Shown here in pieces: positions 28,555 to 41,625 of a DNA stretch of 64,000 nt. This stretch comes from Bugula neritina. Its lineage: Eukaryota > Bryozoa > Gymnolaemata > Cheilostomatida > Bugulidae. Location of the stretch: assembly GCA_964035545.1 (NCBI GenBank), contig CAXIUT010000230.1, forward strand, positions 1,054,001 through 1,118,000, written 5' to 3'. Below the pieces are notes generated by a model. That model had not been told where the DNA came from. It saw only the letters and a program-made list of their open reading frames with translations, and ran no database searches. The number at the start of each line of letters is the position of its first letter. The stretch's first letter is position 1. Both the position numbers and the translations under genes were made by a program.

Positions 28555-30468
28555 TACTGTAATACACTGAAATGAAATGCAACATACTGAATTATACTGC
28601 AACATAGTGCAACATACTGAAATACACTACAACATACTGCAACATACTGAAATACACTGTGACATACTGAATTACACTGCATCATACTGCAACATACTGA
28701 GATACACTGGAACATATTGATATACACTGCAACACATTGAAATATACTGCAACACACTGAACCATATGACAACATACCAAAATTTACTGCGACACACTGA
28801 AAAATTTTGCAACATACGAAATATACTTCAAGTGGTGCAACATTCTGAAATACAATGTGACACACTGAAATACACTGCAACATACTGCAACATACTGCAA
28901 CATACTGAAATATTGTGCGACACATTGAAATATACTGCAACGTATTGAAATATACTGTAACATACTGCAACATACTAAAATACACTGCAACATACTGAAA
29001 TACATTGCAACACATTAAAATATACTGCGACATACTGAAACATACTGCAACATGCTGAAATATACTGCAACATACTGAAATACACTATAACATATTGAAA
29101 TATACTGCAACATACTGAATTACACTCTAACATACTGAAATATGCTGTAGCATACTGAAATACACTGCAACACACTGAAGTATACTGTAATACACTGAAA
29201 TGTAATGCAACATACTGAATTATACTGCAACATAGTGCAACATACTGAAATACACTGTGACACACTGAAATACACTGAAACATAATGCAACATACTGCAA
29301 CATACTGAAATACACTGTAACATATCGAAATACACTGCAACATACTGAAATATGCTGTAGCATACTGAAATACACTGCAACACACTGAAGTATACTGTAA
29401 TACACTGAAATGTGATGCAACATACTGAATTATACTGCAACATAGTGCAACATACTGAAATACACTACAACAATCTGCAACATACTGAAATACACTGGAA
29501 CATATAGAAATACACTGCGACACATTGAAACATACTGCAACATACTGAAATACACTGGGACACATTGAAATACACTGCAAAATACTGCAACATACTGCAA
29601 CATACTGAAATACATTGCAACACATTAAAATATACTGCAACATACTGAAACATACTGCAACATACTGAAATATACTGCAACACACTGAAACATACGGCAA
29701 CATACCGAAATAAACTGCGACACGTTGAAAATTACTGCAACATACTGAAATATACTGCGACGCCTTAAAATATACTGCAACATACTGAAATAGACTGCAA
29801 GTGGTGCAACATACTGAAATACACCGTAACATATCGAAATACACTGCAACATACTGCAACATACTGAAATGCACCGGAACATAATGGAATACCCTGCAAC
29901 ACATTGAAATACACTGCAACAGACTGAAACATAAGGTAACACAATGAAGTATACTGCGACACGTTAATATATACTGCAACATACTGAAATATACTGCAAC
30001 ATACTGAAATGTAATGTAATATACAGAAATGTACTGTAACATACTGAATTATACTGCAACATAGTGCAACATACTGAAATACACTACAACAAACTGCAAC
30101 ATACTGAAATACACTGGAACATATTGAAATACATTGCGACACATTGAAACATACTGCAACATACTGAAATACACTGAGACACATTGAAATATACTGTAAC
30201 ATACTGCAACATACTAAAATACACTGCAACACATTAAAATATACTGCAACATACTGAAACATACTGCAACATACTGAAATACACTGTGACACACTGAAAT
30301 ACACTGCAACATACTGCAACATACTGCAACATACTGAATTACACTGGAACATATTGATATACACTGCAACACATTGAAATATACCGCAACACACTGAACC
30401 ATATGGCAACATACCGAAATTTACTGCGACACACTGAAAAATACTGCAACATACGAATTATACTTCAA
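28553..30468. repeat. Satellite block between the two inverted elements
   Basis: A 1,916-bp segment of the same decamer satellite, in the same orientation as the flanking arrays. From about 28,654 to its end it is colinear with 3,061-4,875 at a fixed offset of 25,593 bp. Its first 200 bp also match 6,578-6,790. It forms the loop between two inverted copies of the element. No gene is present. Confidence 0.93.
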
Positions 30469-30642
30469 CACAGTTGGTTTAAGGTCATACTTTTCATTTT
30501 CTGGCTCTTTGCCAGGTGCTTTATGTTCTATATGAACAATGTTCCACTGATAGCTCGAACAGGTTGAATGTCACAGGAACAAAAAAAATATGAAAAGATA
30601 AAGAAACTTATGTTCTCCAATATACTTTTTTATTTTTTTCAA
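30469..30642 (+). repeat. Element 2 surviving terminal inverted repeat
   Basis: Nearly identical to the reverse complement of 28,379-28,552. It holds the 20-bp tip, GCTTTATGTTCTATATGAAC, GATAGCTCGAACAG and the ATATACTTTTTTATTTTT boundary. The partner end is deleted. Confidence 0.8.
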
Positions 30643-31034
30643 AAGCCAATTCATGTTTAAGTTATAGCTTGTTGAAAAACATAGTCCCCCTTCCACATTC
30701 TTTTCAATTTATACGCTCCTGACTTGTTATTGTGTCTCAATATGCCTTGTATTTAAGTGCTTGTTAGTCTCGCTTCACTAACTTTGCCTATACTTCACAA
30801 GTGCCAGTGCTGCTGGCTCAAAAGCTAAATGTTATAAACTGTCAGCTAAAACCCAATCTTGTATTCCTAGGTTGGTTGGCCTAAATAAAACAATAGTCAA
30901 ATCATGATTTCATGTTTTAAAAATTTACTCTATTCTAACCTGCTGCCTAGCTAGTTCTATTTTTGATGTATAATTACAAAATTTGTGATACATTTTTTTG
31001 GCAACCATGTAATTTATAAAATGCAGTAATGGTA

Positions 31035-31126
31035 CTTATAATATTATATTATTATCATTATAATATATTATATAGTATTATGTGTGTTTTTATTATCCTG
31101 CATAATATCTAATTTATTATTGTTGT
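31035..31126. repeat. AT-rich palindromic tract in element 2
   Basis: Counterpart of 27,892-27,986 in element 1. It contains TATAATATTATATTATTATC followed by a near mirror of complementary sequence, so it can form a hairpin, and it differs from element 1 by small indels. Confidence 0.6.
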
Positions 31127-32063
31127 TGTGCAAACAAGTGCAATTAACCTAGTTTTCAAAATGTACCTCTAAATTATCAGAATATCAGTTTAGATATTTT
31201 CATGCTTTGTAAGGTAAACCTAAAAAAAGAGGCTGTATTCCCAAAGTAAAGGGTGTTGAACTATGAACTATATTAGATTAGCCACTCTGCTACCAAGTGC
31301 ATCAGTATAATTTTATATGAATAGCTCTGATGCTTTGTCTCCGGTGGCTGGCTGCGATATGATAACCTGGCCAACTTCCAAGAGTTTAAAATTGGCGCAA
31401 TTATTCAAGAGGTTACATACTGCACAGAGCTAGCAGTGATAGTAACCTTGCTATTGGCAGTACTTATTACAACTGCCAGCATATAAGCTGCATTGTAGAA
31501 TGCCGTTGGGGCAGGCTAGTAAAACCAAATTCTGCTCTCTAATATACCTTAGACAAAATGCAGCAACATAATTTTTAGTTTCAAATTACATTTGCCACCC
31601 TTACATGAGCTGTGGGCTTCATAAAGATTCATATGATTAGAGATTTATGCTATAGGCCCTATCTGTGCTAGTGTATGATGAAAATAACACACCATTGTCA
31701 AAGTTAACTTCAAGTATGTTGTTTTCCAGAAACTCAGTAATGTCCATTTATCTCTCGCATACAAATACTTATGTAATACCATACAGTTTAAGTTTTATTT
31801 TAGAGCACATCTGCAAACTCTACAATAAGAGCTTGCTTTACCAGTCTATTTCAGACCTGTTTTTGTAGCTAGTAATGCGCAAGCTACTTATTTTTAAACT
31901 TTTGGGTTATTTGTTCAAAACCATTAGCTTTGCTAGTAACCTGATACTATTGCAACAGTTGACTGCTATCAACATGAATTGACAGCCTAATAATTATAAC
32001 CCTTTTGCGCGCGAAATATTTATGTAATGATAGTTACTCATATAGTGCGCGTTTATTAACGAT

Positions 32064-32144
32064 GGCTGCGTGGTCTAGAGGTTAGAGGCGTCAGCGAGGA
32101 GTTAGTTGGTTAAGGTTCAACCCTGTTTTGTCACAATTTTTTTT
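32064..32144 (+). ncRNA. tRNA-derived Pol III-like unit in element 2
   Basis: The A box TGGTCTAGAGG (32,071-32,081) and the B box GGTTCAACCCT (32,114-32,124) fit the type 2 Pol III consensus. They are 32 nt apart and followed by eight T at 32,137-32,144. The unit is 81 nt, the same length as its counterpart in element 1. Stem pairing is poor, so it is tRNA-derived rather than a functional tRNA. Both copies keep the promoter boxes and terminator although the bases between and after them differ at about ten positions. A shorter TTTT run at 32,126-32,129 could also end transcription. Confidence 0.65.
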
Positions 32145-32224
32145 GTCAACTTATGCAAATCCTACGCATGTATAATAAATATGGCTATAATTGTAAAGTT
32201 TTTTTTAACTTTTGTTCAACAGTA

Positions 32225-32228
32225 AGAC
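32225..32228. other. Truncation junction of element 2 with 2-bp microhomology
   Basis: Element sequence GTAAG-AC meets satellite AC-TGCGACACC, so the two bases AC could come from either side. The satellite to the right is colinear with 21,083 onward and with 49,875 onward, while the satellite left of the element stops at the equivalent of 4,875. Short microhomology at a deletion edge is typical of end joining. Confidence 0.6.
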
Positions 32229-32829
32229 TGCGACACCTTGAAAAATACTGCAACATACGAAATATACTGCAAGTGGTGCAACATACTGAAATACAATGTG
32301 ACACACTGGAATACACTGCAACATACTGCAACATATTGAAATATTGTGCGACACAATAAAATATACTGCAACATATTGAAATATACTGTAATATACTGCA
32401 ACATACTAAAATACACTGCAACACATTAAAATATACTGCAACATACTGAAACATACTGCAACATACTGAAATACACTGTGACACACTGAAATACACTGCA
32501 ACATACTGCAACATACTGCAACATACTAAAATACACTGCAAGACATTAAAATATACTGCAACATACTGAAACATACTGCAACATACTGAAATATACTGCA
32601 ACACACTGAAACATACGGCAACATACCGAAATAAACTGCGACACGTTGAAAATTATTTCAACATACTGAAATATACTGCGACGCCTTAAAATATACAGCA
32701 ACATACTGAAATAGACTGCAAGTGGTGCAACATACTGAAATACACTGTGACACACTGAAATACACTGCAACATACTGCAACATACTGCAACATACTGAAA
32801 TATTGTGCGACACACTGAAATACACTGCA

Positions 32830-35800
32830 ATATACTGCAACATACTGCAACATACTGAATTACACTGGAACATATTGATATACACTGCAACACATTGAAA
32901 TATACTGCAACACACTGAACCATATGGCAACATACCGAAATTTACTGCGACACACTGAAAAATACTGCAACATACGAATTATACTTCAAGCGGTGCAACA
33001 TACTGAAATACAATGTGACACACTGAAATACACTGCAACATACTGCAACATACTGCAACATACTGAAATATTGTGCGACACATTGAAATATACTGCAACG
33101 TATTGAAATATACTGTAACATACTGCAACATACTAAAATACACTGCAACATACTGAAATACATTGCAACACATTGAAATATACTGCGACATACTGAAACA
33201 TACTGCAACATGCTGAAATATACTGCAACATACTGAAATACACTATCACATATTGAAATATACTGCAACATATTGAATTACACTCTAACATACTGAAATA
33301 TGCTGTAGCATACTGAAATACACTGCAACACACTGAAGTATACGGTAATACACTGAAATGTAATGCAACATACTGAATTATACTGCAACATAGTGCAACA
33401 TACTGAAATACACTACAACATACTGCATCATACTGAAATACACTGGAACATATTGAAATACACTGCGACACATTGAAACATACTGCAACATACTGAAATA
33501 TACTGCAAGATACTGCAACATACTGAAACAGACTGTGACATACTGAAATACACTGCAACATACTGCAAGATACCGCAACCTACTGAAATACACTGTAACA
33601 TATTGAAATACACTGCATCATACTGCAACATACTGAATTACACTGGAACATATTGATATACACTGCAACACACTGAAATATACTGCAACACACTGAAACA
33701 TACGGCAATATACCAAAATATACTGCGACACCTTGAAAAATACTGCAACATACGAAATATACTGCAAGTGGTGCAACATACTGAAATACAATGTGACACA
33801 CTGGAATACACTGCAACATACTGCAACATACTGCAACATACTGAAATACACTGTAACATATTGAATTACACTGCATCATACTGCAACATACTGAAAAACA
33901 CTGGAACATATTGATATGCACTGCAACTCATTGAAATATACTGCAACACACTGCAACATACGGCAGCATACCGAAATATACTGCGACACCTTGAAAAATA
34001 CTGCAACATACTGAAATATACTGCAAGTGGTGCAACATACTGAATTACACTCTAACATACTGAAATATGCTGTAGCATACTGAAATACACTGCAACACAC
34101 TGAAGTATACTGTAATACACTGAAATGTAATGCAACATACTGAATTATACTGCAACATAGTGCAACATACTGAAATACACTGTGACACACTGAAATACAC
34201 TGAAACATAATGCAACATACTGCAACATACTGAAATACACTGTAACTTATCGAAATACACTGCAACATACTGCAACATACTGCAACATACTGAAATACAC
34301 CGTAACATATCGAAATACACTGCAACATACTGAAATGCACCGGAACATAATGGAATACCCTGCAACAGATTGAAATATACTGCGACAGACTGAAACATAA
34401 GGTAACACAATGAAGTATACTGCGAAACATTAAAATATACTGCAACATACTGAAATATACTGCAACATACTGAAATGTAATGTAATATACAGAAATGTAC
34501 TGTAACATACTGAATTACACTCTAACATACTGAAACATGCTGTAGCATACTGAAATACACTGCAACACACTGAAGTACACTGTAATACACTGAAATGTGA
34601 TGCAACATACTGAGTTATACTGCAACATAGTGCAACATACTGAAATACACTGGAACATATTGAAATACACTGCGACACATTGAAACATACTGCAACATAC
34701 TGAAATACACTGGGACACATTGAAATATACTGTAACATACTGTAACATAATAAAATACACTGCAACACATTAAAATATACTGCAACATACTGAAACATAC
34801 TGCAACATACTGAAATACACTGTGACACACTGAAATACACTGCAACATACTGAAATACATTGCAACACATTAAAATATATTGCGACATACTGAAACATAC
34901 TCCAACATGCTGAAATATACTGCAACATACTGAAATACACTATCACATATTGAAATATACTGCAACATATTGAATTACACTCTAACATACTGAAATATGC
35001 TGTAGCATACTGAAATACACTGCAACACACTGAAGTAAACTGTAATACACTGAAATGTAATGCAAAATACTGAATTATACTGCAACATAGTGCAACATAC
35101 TGAAATACACTACAACATACTGCAACATACTGAAATAGACTGGAACATATTGAAATACACTGCGACACATTGAAACATACTGCAACATACTGAAATATAC
35201 TGCAAGATACTGCAACATACTGAAACAGACTGTGACAAACTGAAATACACTGCAACATACTGCAAGATACCGCAACCTACTGAAATACACTGTAATATAT
35301 TGAAATACACTGCATCATACTGCAACATACTGAATTACACTGGAACATATCGATTTACACTGCAACACATTGAAATATATTGCAACACACTGAAACATAC
35401 GGCAATATACCAAAATATACTGCGACACCTTAAAAAATACTGCAACATACGAAATATACTGCAAGTGGTGGAACATACTGAAATACAATGTGACACACTG
35501 GAATACACTGCAACATACTGCAACATACTGCAACATACTGAAATACACTGTAACATATTGAATTACACTGCATCATACTGCAACATACTGAAAAACACTG
35601 GAACATATTGATATGCACTGCAACTCATTGAAATATACTGCAACACACTGCAACATACGGCAGCATACCGAAATATACTGCGACACCTTGAAAAATACTG
35701 CAACATACTGAAATATACTGCAAGTGGTGCAACATACTGAATTACACTCTAACATACTGAAATATGCTGTAGCATACTGAAATACACTGCAACACACTGA

Positions 35801-38800
35801 AGTATACTGTAATACACTGAAATGTAATGCAACATACTGAATTATACTGCAACATAGTGCAACATACTGAAATACACTGTGACACACTGAAATACACTGA
35901 AACATAATGCAACATGCTGCAACATACTGAAATACACTGTATTATATCGAAATACACTGCAACATACTGCAACATACTGCAACATACTGAAATACACCGT
36001 AACATATCGAAATACACTGCAACATACTGCAACATACTGAAATGCACCGGAATATAATGGAATACCCTGCAACAGATTGAAATATACTGCAACAGACTGA
36101 AACATAAGGTAACACAATGAAGTATACTGCGACACATTATAATATACTGCAACATACTGAAATATACTGCAACATACTGAAATGTAATGTATTATACAGA
36201 AATGTACTGTAACATACTGAATTACACTCTAACATACTGAAACATGCTGTAGCATACTGAAATACACTGCAACACACTGAAGTATACTGTAATACACCGA
36301 AATGTGATGCAACATACTGAATTATACTGCAACATAGTGCAACATACTGAAATACACTACAACAAACTGCAACATACTGAAATACACTGGAACATATTGA
36401 AATACACTGCGACACATTGAAACATACTGCAACATACTGAAATACACTGGGACACATTGAAATATACTGTAACATACTGCAACATACTAAAATACACTGC
36501 AACACATTAAAATATACTGCAACATACTGAAACATACTGCAACATACTGAAATACACTGTGACACACTGAAATACACTGCAACATACTGCAACATACTGC
36601 AACATACTGAATTACACTGGAACATATTGATATACACTGCAACACATTGAAATATACTGCAACACACTGAACCATATGGCAACATACCGAAATTTACTGC
36701 GACACACTGAAAAATACTGCAACATACGAATTATACTTCAAGCGGTGCAACATACTGAAATACAATGTGACACACTGAAATACACTGCAACATACTGCAA
36801 CATACTGCAACATACTGCAACATACTGAAATATTGTGCGACACATTGAAATATACTGCAACGTATTGAAATATACTGTAACATACTGCAACATACTAAAA
36901 TACACTGCAACATACTGAAATACATTGCAACACATTAAAATATACTGCGACATACTGAAACATACTGCAACATGCTGAAATATACTGCAACATACTGAAA
37001 TACACTTTCACATATTGAAATATACTGCAACATACTGAATTACACTCTAACATACTGAAATATGCTGTAGCATACTGAAATACACTGCAACACACTGAAG
37101 TATACGGTAATACACTGAAATGTAATGCAACATACCGAATTATACTGCAACATAGTGCAACATACTGAAATACACTACAACATACTGCATCATACTGAAA
37201 TACACTGGAACATATTGAAATACACTGCGACACATTGAAACATACTGCAACATACTGAAATATACTGCAAGATACTGCAACATACTGAAACAGACTGTGA
37301 CATACTGAAATACACTGCAACATACTGCAAGATACCGCAACCTACTGAAATACACTGTAACATATTGAAATACACTGCATCATACTGCAACATACTGAAT
37401 TACACTGGAACATATTGATATACACTGCAACACACTGAAATATACTGCAACACACTGAAACATACGGCAATATACCAAAATATACTGCGACACCTTGAAA
37501 AATACTGCAACATACGAAATATACTGCAAGTGGTGCTACATACTGAAATACAATGTGACACACTGGAATACACTGCAACATACTGCAACATACTGCAACA
37601 TACTGAAATACACTGTAACATATTGAATTACACTGCATCATACTGCAACATACTGAAAAACACTGGAACATATTGATATGCACTGCAACTCATTGAAATA
37701 TACTGCAACACACTGCAACATACGGCAGCATACCGAAATATACTGCGACACCTTGAAAAATACTGCAACATACTGAAATATACTGCAAGTGGTGCAACAT
37801 ACTGAATTACACTCTAACATACTGAAATATGCTGTAGCATACTGAAATACACTGCAACACACTGAAGTATACTGTAATACACTGAAATGTAATGCAACAT
37901 ACTGAATTATACTGCAACATAGTGCAACATACTGAAATACACTGTGACACACTGAAATACACTGAAACATAATGCAACATACTGCAACATACTGAAATAC
38001 ACTGTAACTTATCGAAATACACTGCAACATACTGCAACATACTGCAACATACTGAAATACACCGTAACATATCGAAATACACTGCAACATACTGAAATGC
38101 ACCGGAACATAATGGAATACCCTGCAACAGATTGAAATATACTGCGACAGACTGAAACATAAGGTAACACAATGAAGTATACTGCGAAACATTAAAATAT
38201 ACTGCAACATACTGAAATATACTGCAACATACTGAAATGTAATGTAATATACAGAAATGTACTGTAACATACTGAATTACACTCTAACATACTGAAACAT
38301 GCTGTAGCATACTGAAATACACTGCAACACACTGAAGTATACTGTAATACACTGAAATGTGATGCAACATACTGAGTTATACTGCAACATAGTGCAACAT
38401 ACTGAAATACACTGGAACATATTGAAATACACTGCGACACATTGAAACATACTGCAACATACTGAAATACACTGGGACACATTGAAATATACTGTAACAT
38501 ACTGTAACATAATAAAATACACTGCAACACATTAAAATATACTGCAACATACTGAAACATACTGCAACATACTGAAATACACTGTGACACACTGAAATAC
38601 ACTGCAACATACTGAAATACATTGCAACACATTAAAATATATTGCGACATACTGAAACATACTCCAACATGCTGAAATATACTGCAACATACTGAAATAC
38701 ACTATCACATATTGAAATATACTGCAACATATTGAATTACACTCTAACATACTGAAATATGCTGTAGCATACTGAAATACACTGCAACACACTGAAGTAA

Positions 38801-41625
38801 ACTGTAATACACTGAAATGTAATGCAAAATACTGAATTATACTGCAACATAGTGCAACATACTGAAATACACTACAACATACTGCAACATACTGAAATAG
38901 ACTGGAACATATTGAAATACACTGCGACACATTGAAACATACTGCAACATACTGAAATATACTGCAAGATACTGCAACATACTGAAACAGACTGTGACAA
39001 ACTGAAATACACTGCAACATACTGCAAGATACCGCAACCTACTGAAATACACTGTAATATATTGAAATACACTGCATCATACTGCAACATACTGAATTAC
39101 ACTGGAACATATCGATTTACACTGCAACACATTGAAATATATTGCAACACACTGAAACATACGGCAATATACCAAAATATACTGCGACACCTTAAAAAAT
39201 ACTGCAACATACGAAATATACTGCAAGTGGTGGAACATACTGAAATACAATGTGACACACTGGAATACACTGCAACATACTGCAACATACTGCAACATAC
39301 TGAAATACACTGTAACATATTGAATTACACTGCATCATACTGCAACATACTGAAAAACACTGGAACATATTGATATGCACTGCAACTCATTGAAATATAC
39401 TGCAACACACTGCAACATACGGCAGCATACCGAAATATACTGCGACACCTTGAAAAATACTGCAACATACTGAAATATACTGCAAGTGGTGCAACATACT
39501 GAATTACACTCTAACATACTGAAATATGCTGTAGCATACTGAAATACACTGCAACACACTGAAGTATACTGTAATACACTGAAATGTAATGCAACATACT
39601 GAATTATACTGCAACATAGTGCAACATACTGAAATACACTGTGACACACTGAAATACACTGAAACATAATGCAACATGCTGCAACATACTGAAATACACT
39701 GTATTATATCGAAATACACTGCAACATACTGCAACATACTGCAACATACTGAAATACACCGTAACATATCGAAATACACTGCAACATACTGCAACATACT
39801 GAAATGCACCGGAATATAATGGAATACCCTGCAACAGATTGAAATATACTGCAACAGACTGAAACATAAGGTAACACAATGAAGTATACTGCGACACATT
39901 ATAATATACTGCAACATACTGAAATATACTGCAACATACTGAAATGTAATGTATTATACAGAAATGTACTGTAACATACTGAATTACACTCTAACATACT
40001 GAAACATGCTGTAGCATACTGAAATACACTGCAACACACTGAAGTATACTGTAATACACCGAAATGTGATGCAACATACTGAATTATACTGCAACATAGT
40101 GCAACATACTGAAATACACTACAACAAACTGCAACATACTGAAATACACTGGAACATATTGAAATACACTGCGACACATTGAAACATACTGCAACATACT
40201 GAAATACACTGGGACACATTGAAATATACTGTAACATACTGCAACATACTAAAATACACTGCAACACATTAAAATATACTGCAACATACTGAAACATACT
40301 GCAACATACTGAAATACACTGTGACACACTGAAATACACTGCAACATACTGCAACATACTGCAACATACTGAATTACACTGGAACATATTGATATACACT
40401 GCAACACATTGAAATATACTGCAACACACTGAACCATATGGCAACATACCGAAATTTACTGCGACACACTGAAAAATACTGCAACATACGAATTATACTT
40501 CAAGCGGTGCAACATACTGAAATACAATGTGACACACTGAAATACACTGCAACATACTGCAACATACTGCAACATACTGCAACATACTGAAATATTGTGC
40601 GACACATTGAAATATACTGCAACGTATTGAAATATACTGTAACATACTGCAACATACTAAAATACACTGCAACATACTGAAATACATTGCAACACATTAA
40701 AATATACTGCGACATACTGAAACATACTGCAACATGCTGAAATATACTGCAACATACTGAAATACACTTTCACATATTGAAATATACTGCAACATACTGA
40801 ATTACACTCTAACATACTGAAATATGCTGTAGCATACTGAAATACACTGCAACACACTGAAGTATACGGTAATACACTGAAATGTAATGCAACATACCGA
40901 ATTATACTGCAACATAGTGCAACATACTGAAATACACTACAACATACTGCATCATACTGAAATACACTGGAACATATTGAAATACACTGCGACACATTGA
41001 AACATACTGCAACATACTGAAATATACTGCAAGATACTGCAACATACTGAAACAGACTGTGACATACTGAAATACACTGCAACATACTGCAAGATACCGC
41101 AACCTACTGAAATACACTGTAACATATTGAAATACACTGCATCATACTGCAACATACTGAATTACACTGGAACATATTGATATACACTGCAACACACTGA
41201 AATATACTGCAACACACTGAAACATACGGCAATATACCAAAATATACTGCGACACCTTGAAAAATACTGCAACATACGAAATATACTGCAAGTGGTGCTA
41301 CATACTGAAATACAATGTGACACACTGGAATACACTGCAACATACTGCAACATACTGCAACATACTGAAATACACTGTAACATATTGAATTACACTGCAT
41401 CATACTGCAACATACTGAAAAACACTGGAACATATTGATATGCACTGCAACTCATTGAAATATACTGCAACACACTGCAACATACGGCAGCATACCGAAA
41501 TATACTGCGACACCTTGAAAAATACTGCAACATACTGAAATATACTGCAAGTGGTGCAACATACTGAATTACACTCTAACATACTGAAATATGCTGTAGC
41601 ATACTGAAATACACTGCAACACACT
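32830..41625. repeat. 3,762-bp higher-order repeat (about 2.3 copies)
   Basis: Blocks anchored at 33,133, 36,895 and 40,657 are colinear at a constant 3,762-bp offset. The first and second copies differ by one decamer near 33,040/36,800, where three and four GCAACATACT words occur. Identity between copies is close to complete, with scattered single-base differences such as GAAGTACACT at 34,571 versus GAAGTATACT at 38,333. The third copy diverges at about 41,626, where a run of words is missing. This looks like the most recent amplification in the window. Confidence 0.85.

Larger units (their letters stand above)
30469..32226. mobile_element. Element 2: truncated inverted copy of element 1
   Basis: The island starts CACAGTTGGTTTAAGGTCAT and is colinear, in reverse complement, with 26,791-28,552 of element 1, at roughly 90-95% identity by eye with small indels. 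The last 815 bp of a full copy, including the other terminal repeat, are absent. It ends at CAGTAAG, where the element sequence continues AC and the satellite also reads AC. On its intact side the flanking bases are TTCAA, not TA, so this copy lacks the signature of a simple TA insertion. It contains the tRNA-like unit on the plus strand and no credible coding region. Confidence 0.85.

Noticed and set aside
31665-31868. A 67-codon plus-strand open frame in element 2
   Set aside because: It starts at GTG, which is unlikely in a eukaryote. The matching frame in element 1 stops earlier and carries several amino-acid changes. It has no recognisable domain, and such a length is expected by chance.
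32064-32136. A functional tRNA gene
   Set aside because: The A and B boxes are good, but the acceptor and T stems do not pair and no convincing anticodon arm can be drawn, so it is described as tRNA-derived only.
32153-32160. ATGCAAAT octamer next to the tRNA-like unit as an enhancer element
   Set aside because: An 8-bp match in AT-rich DNA is expected by chance, and it lies downstream of the terminator of the unit.
25976-32226. A single large inversion producing the two opposed element copies
   Set aside because: The satellite between the copies has the same orientation as the arrays on both sides, so the intervening DNA was not inverted.
32153-32359. A 68-codon plus-strand open frame crossing the right junction of element 2
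   Set aside because: It joins element sequence to satellite across a deletion breakpoint, so it is a chance fusion.
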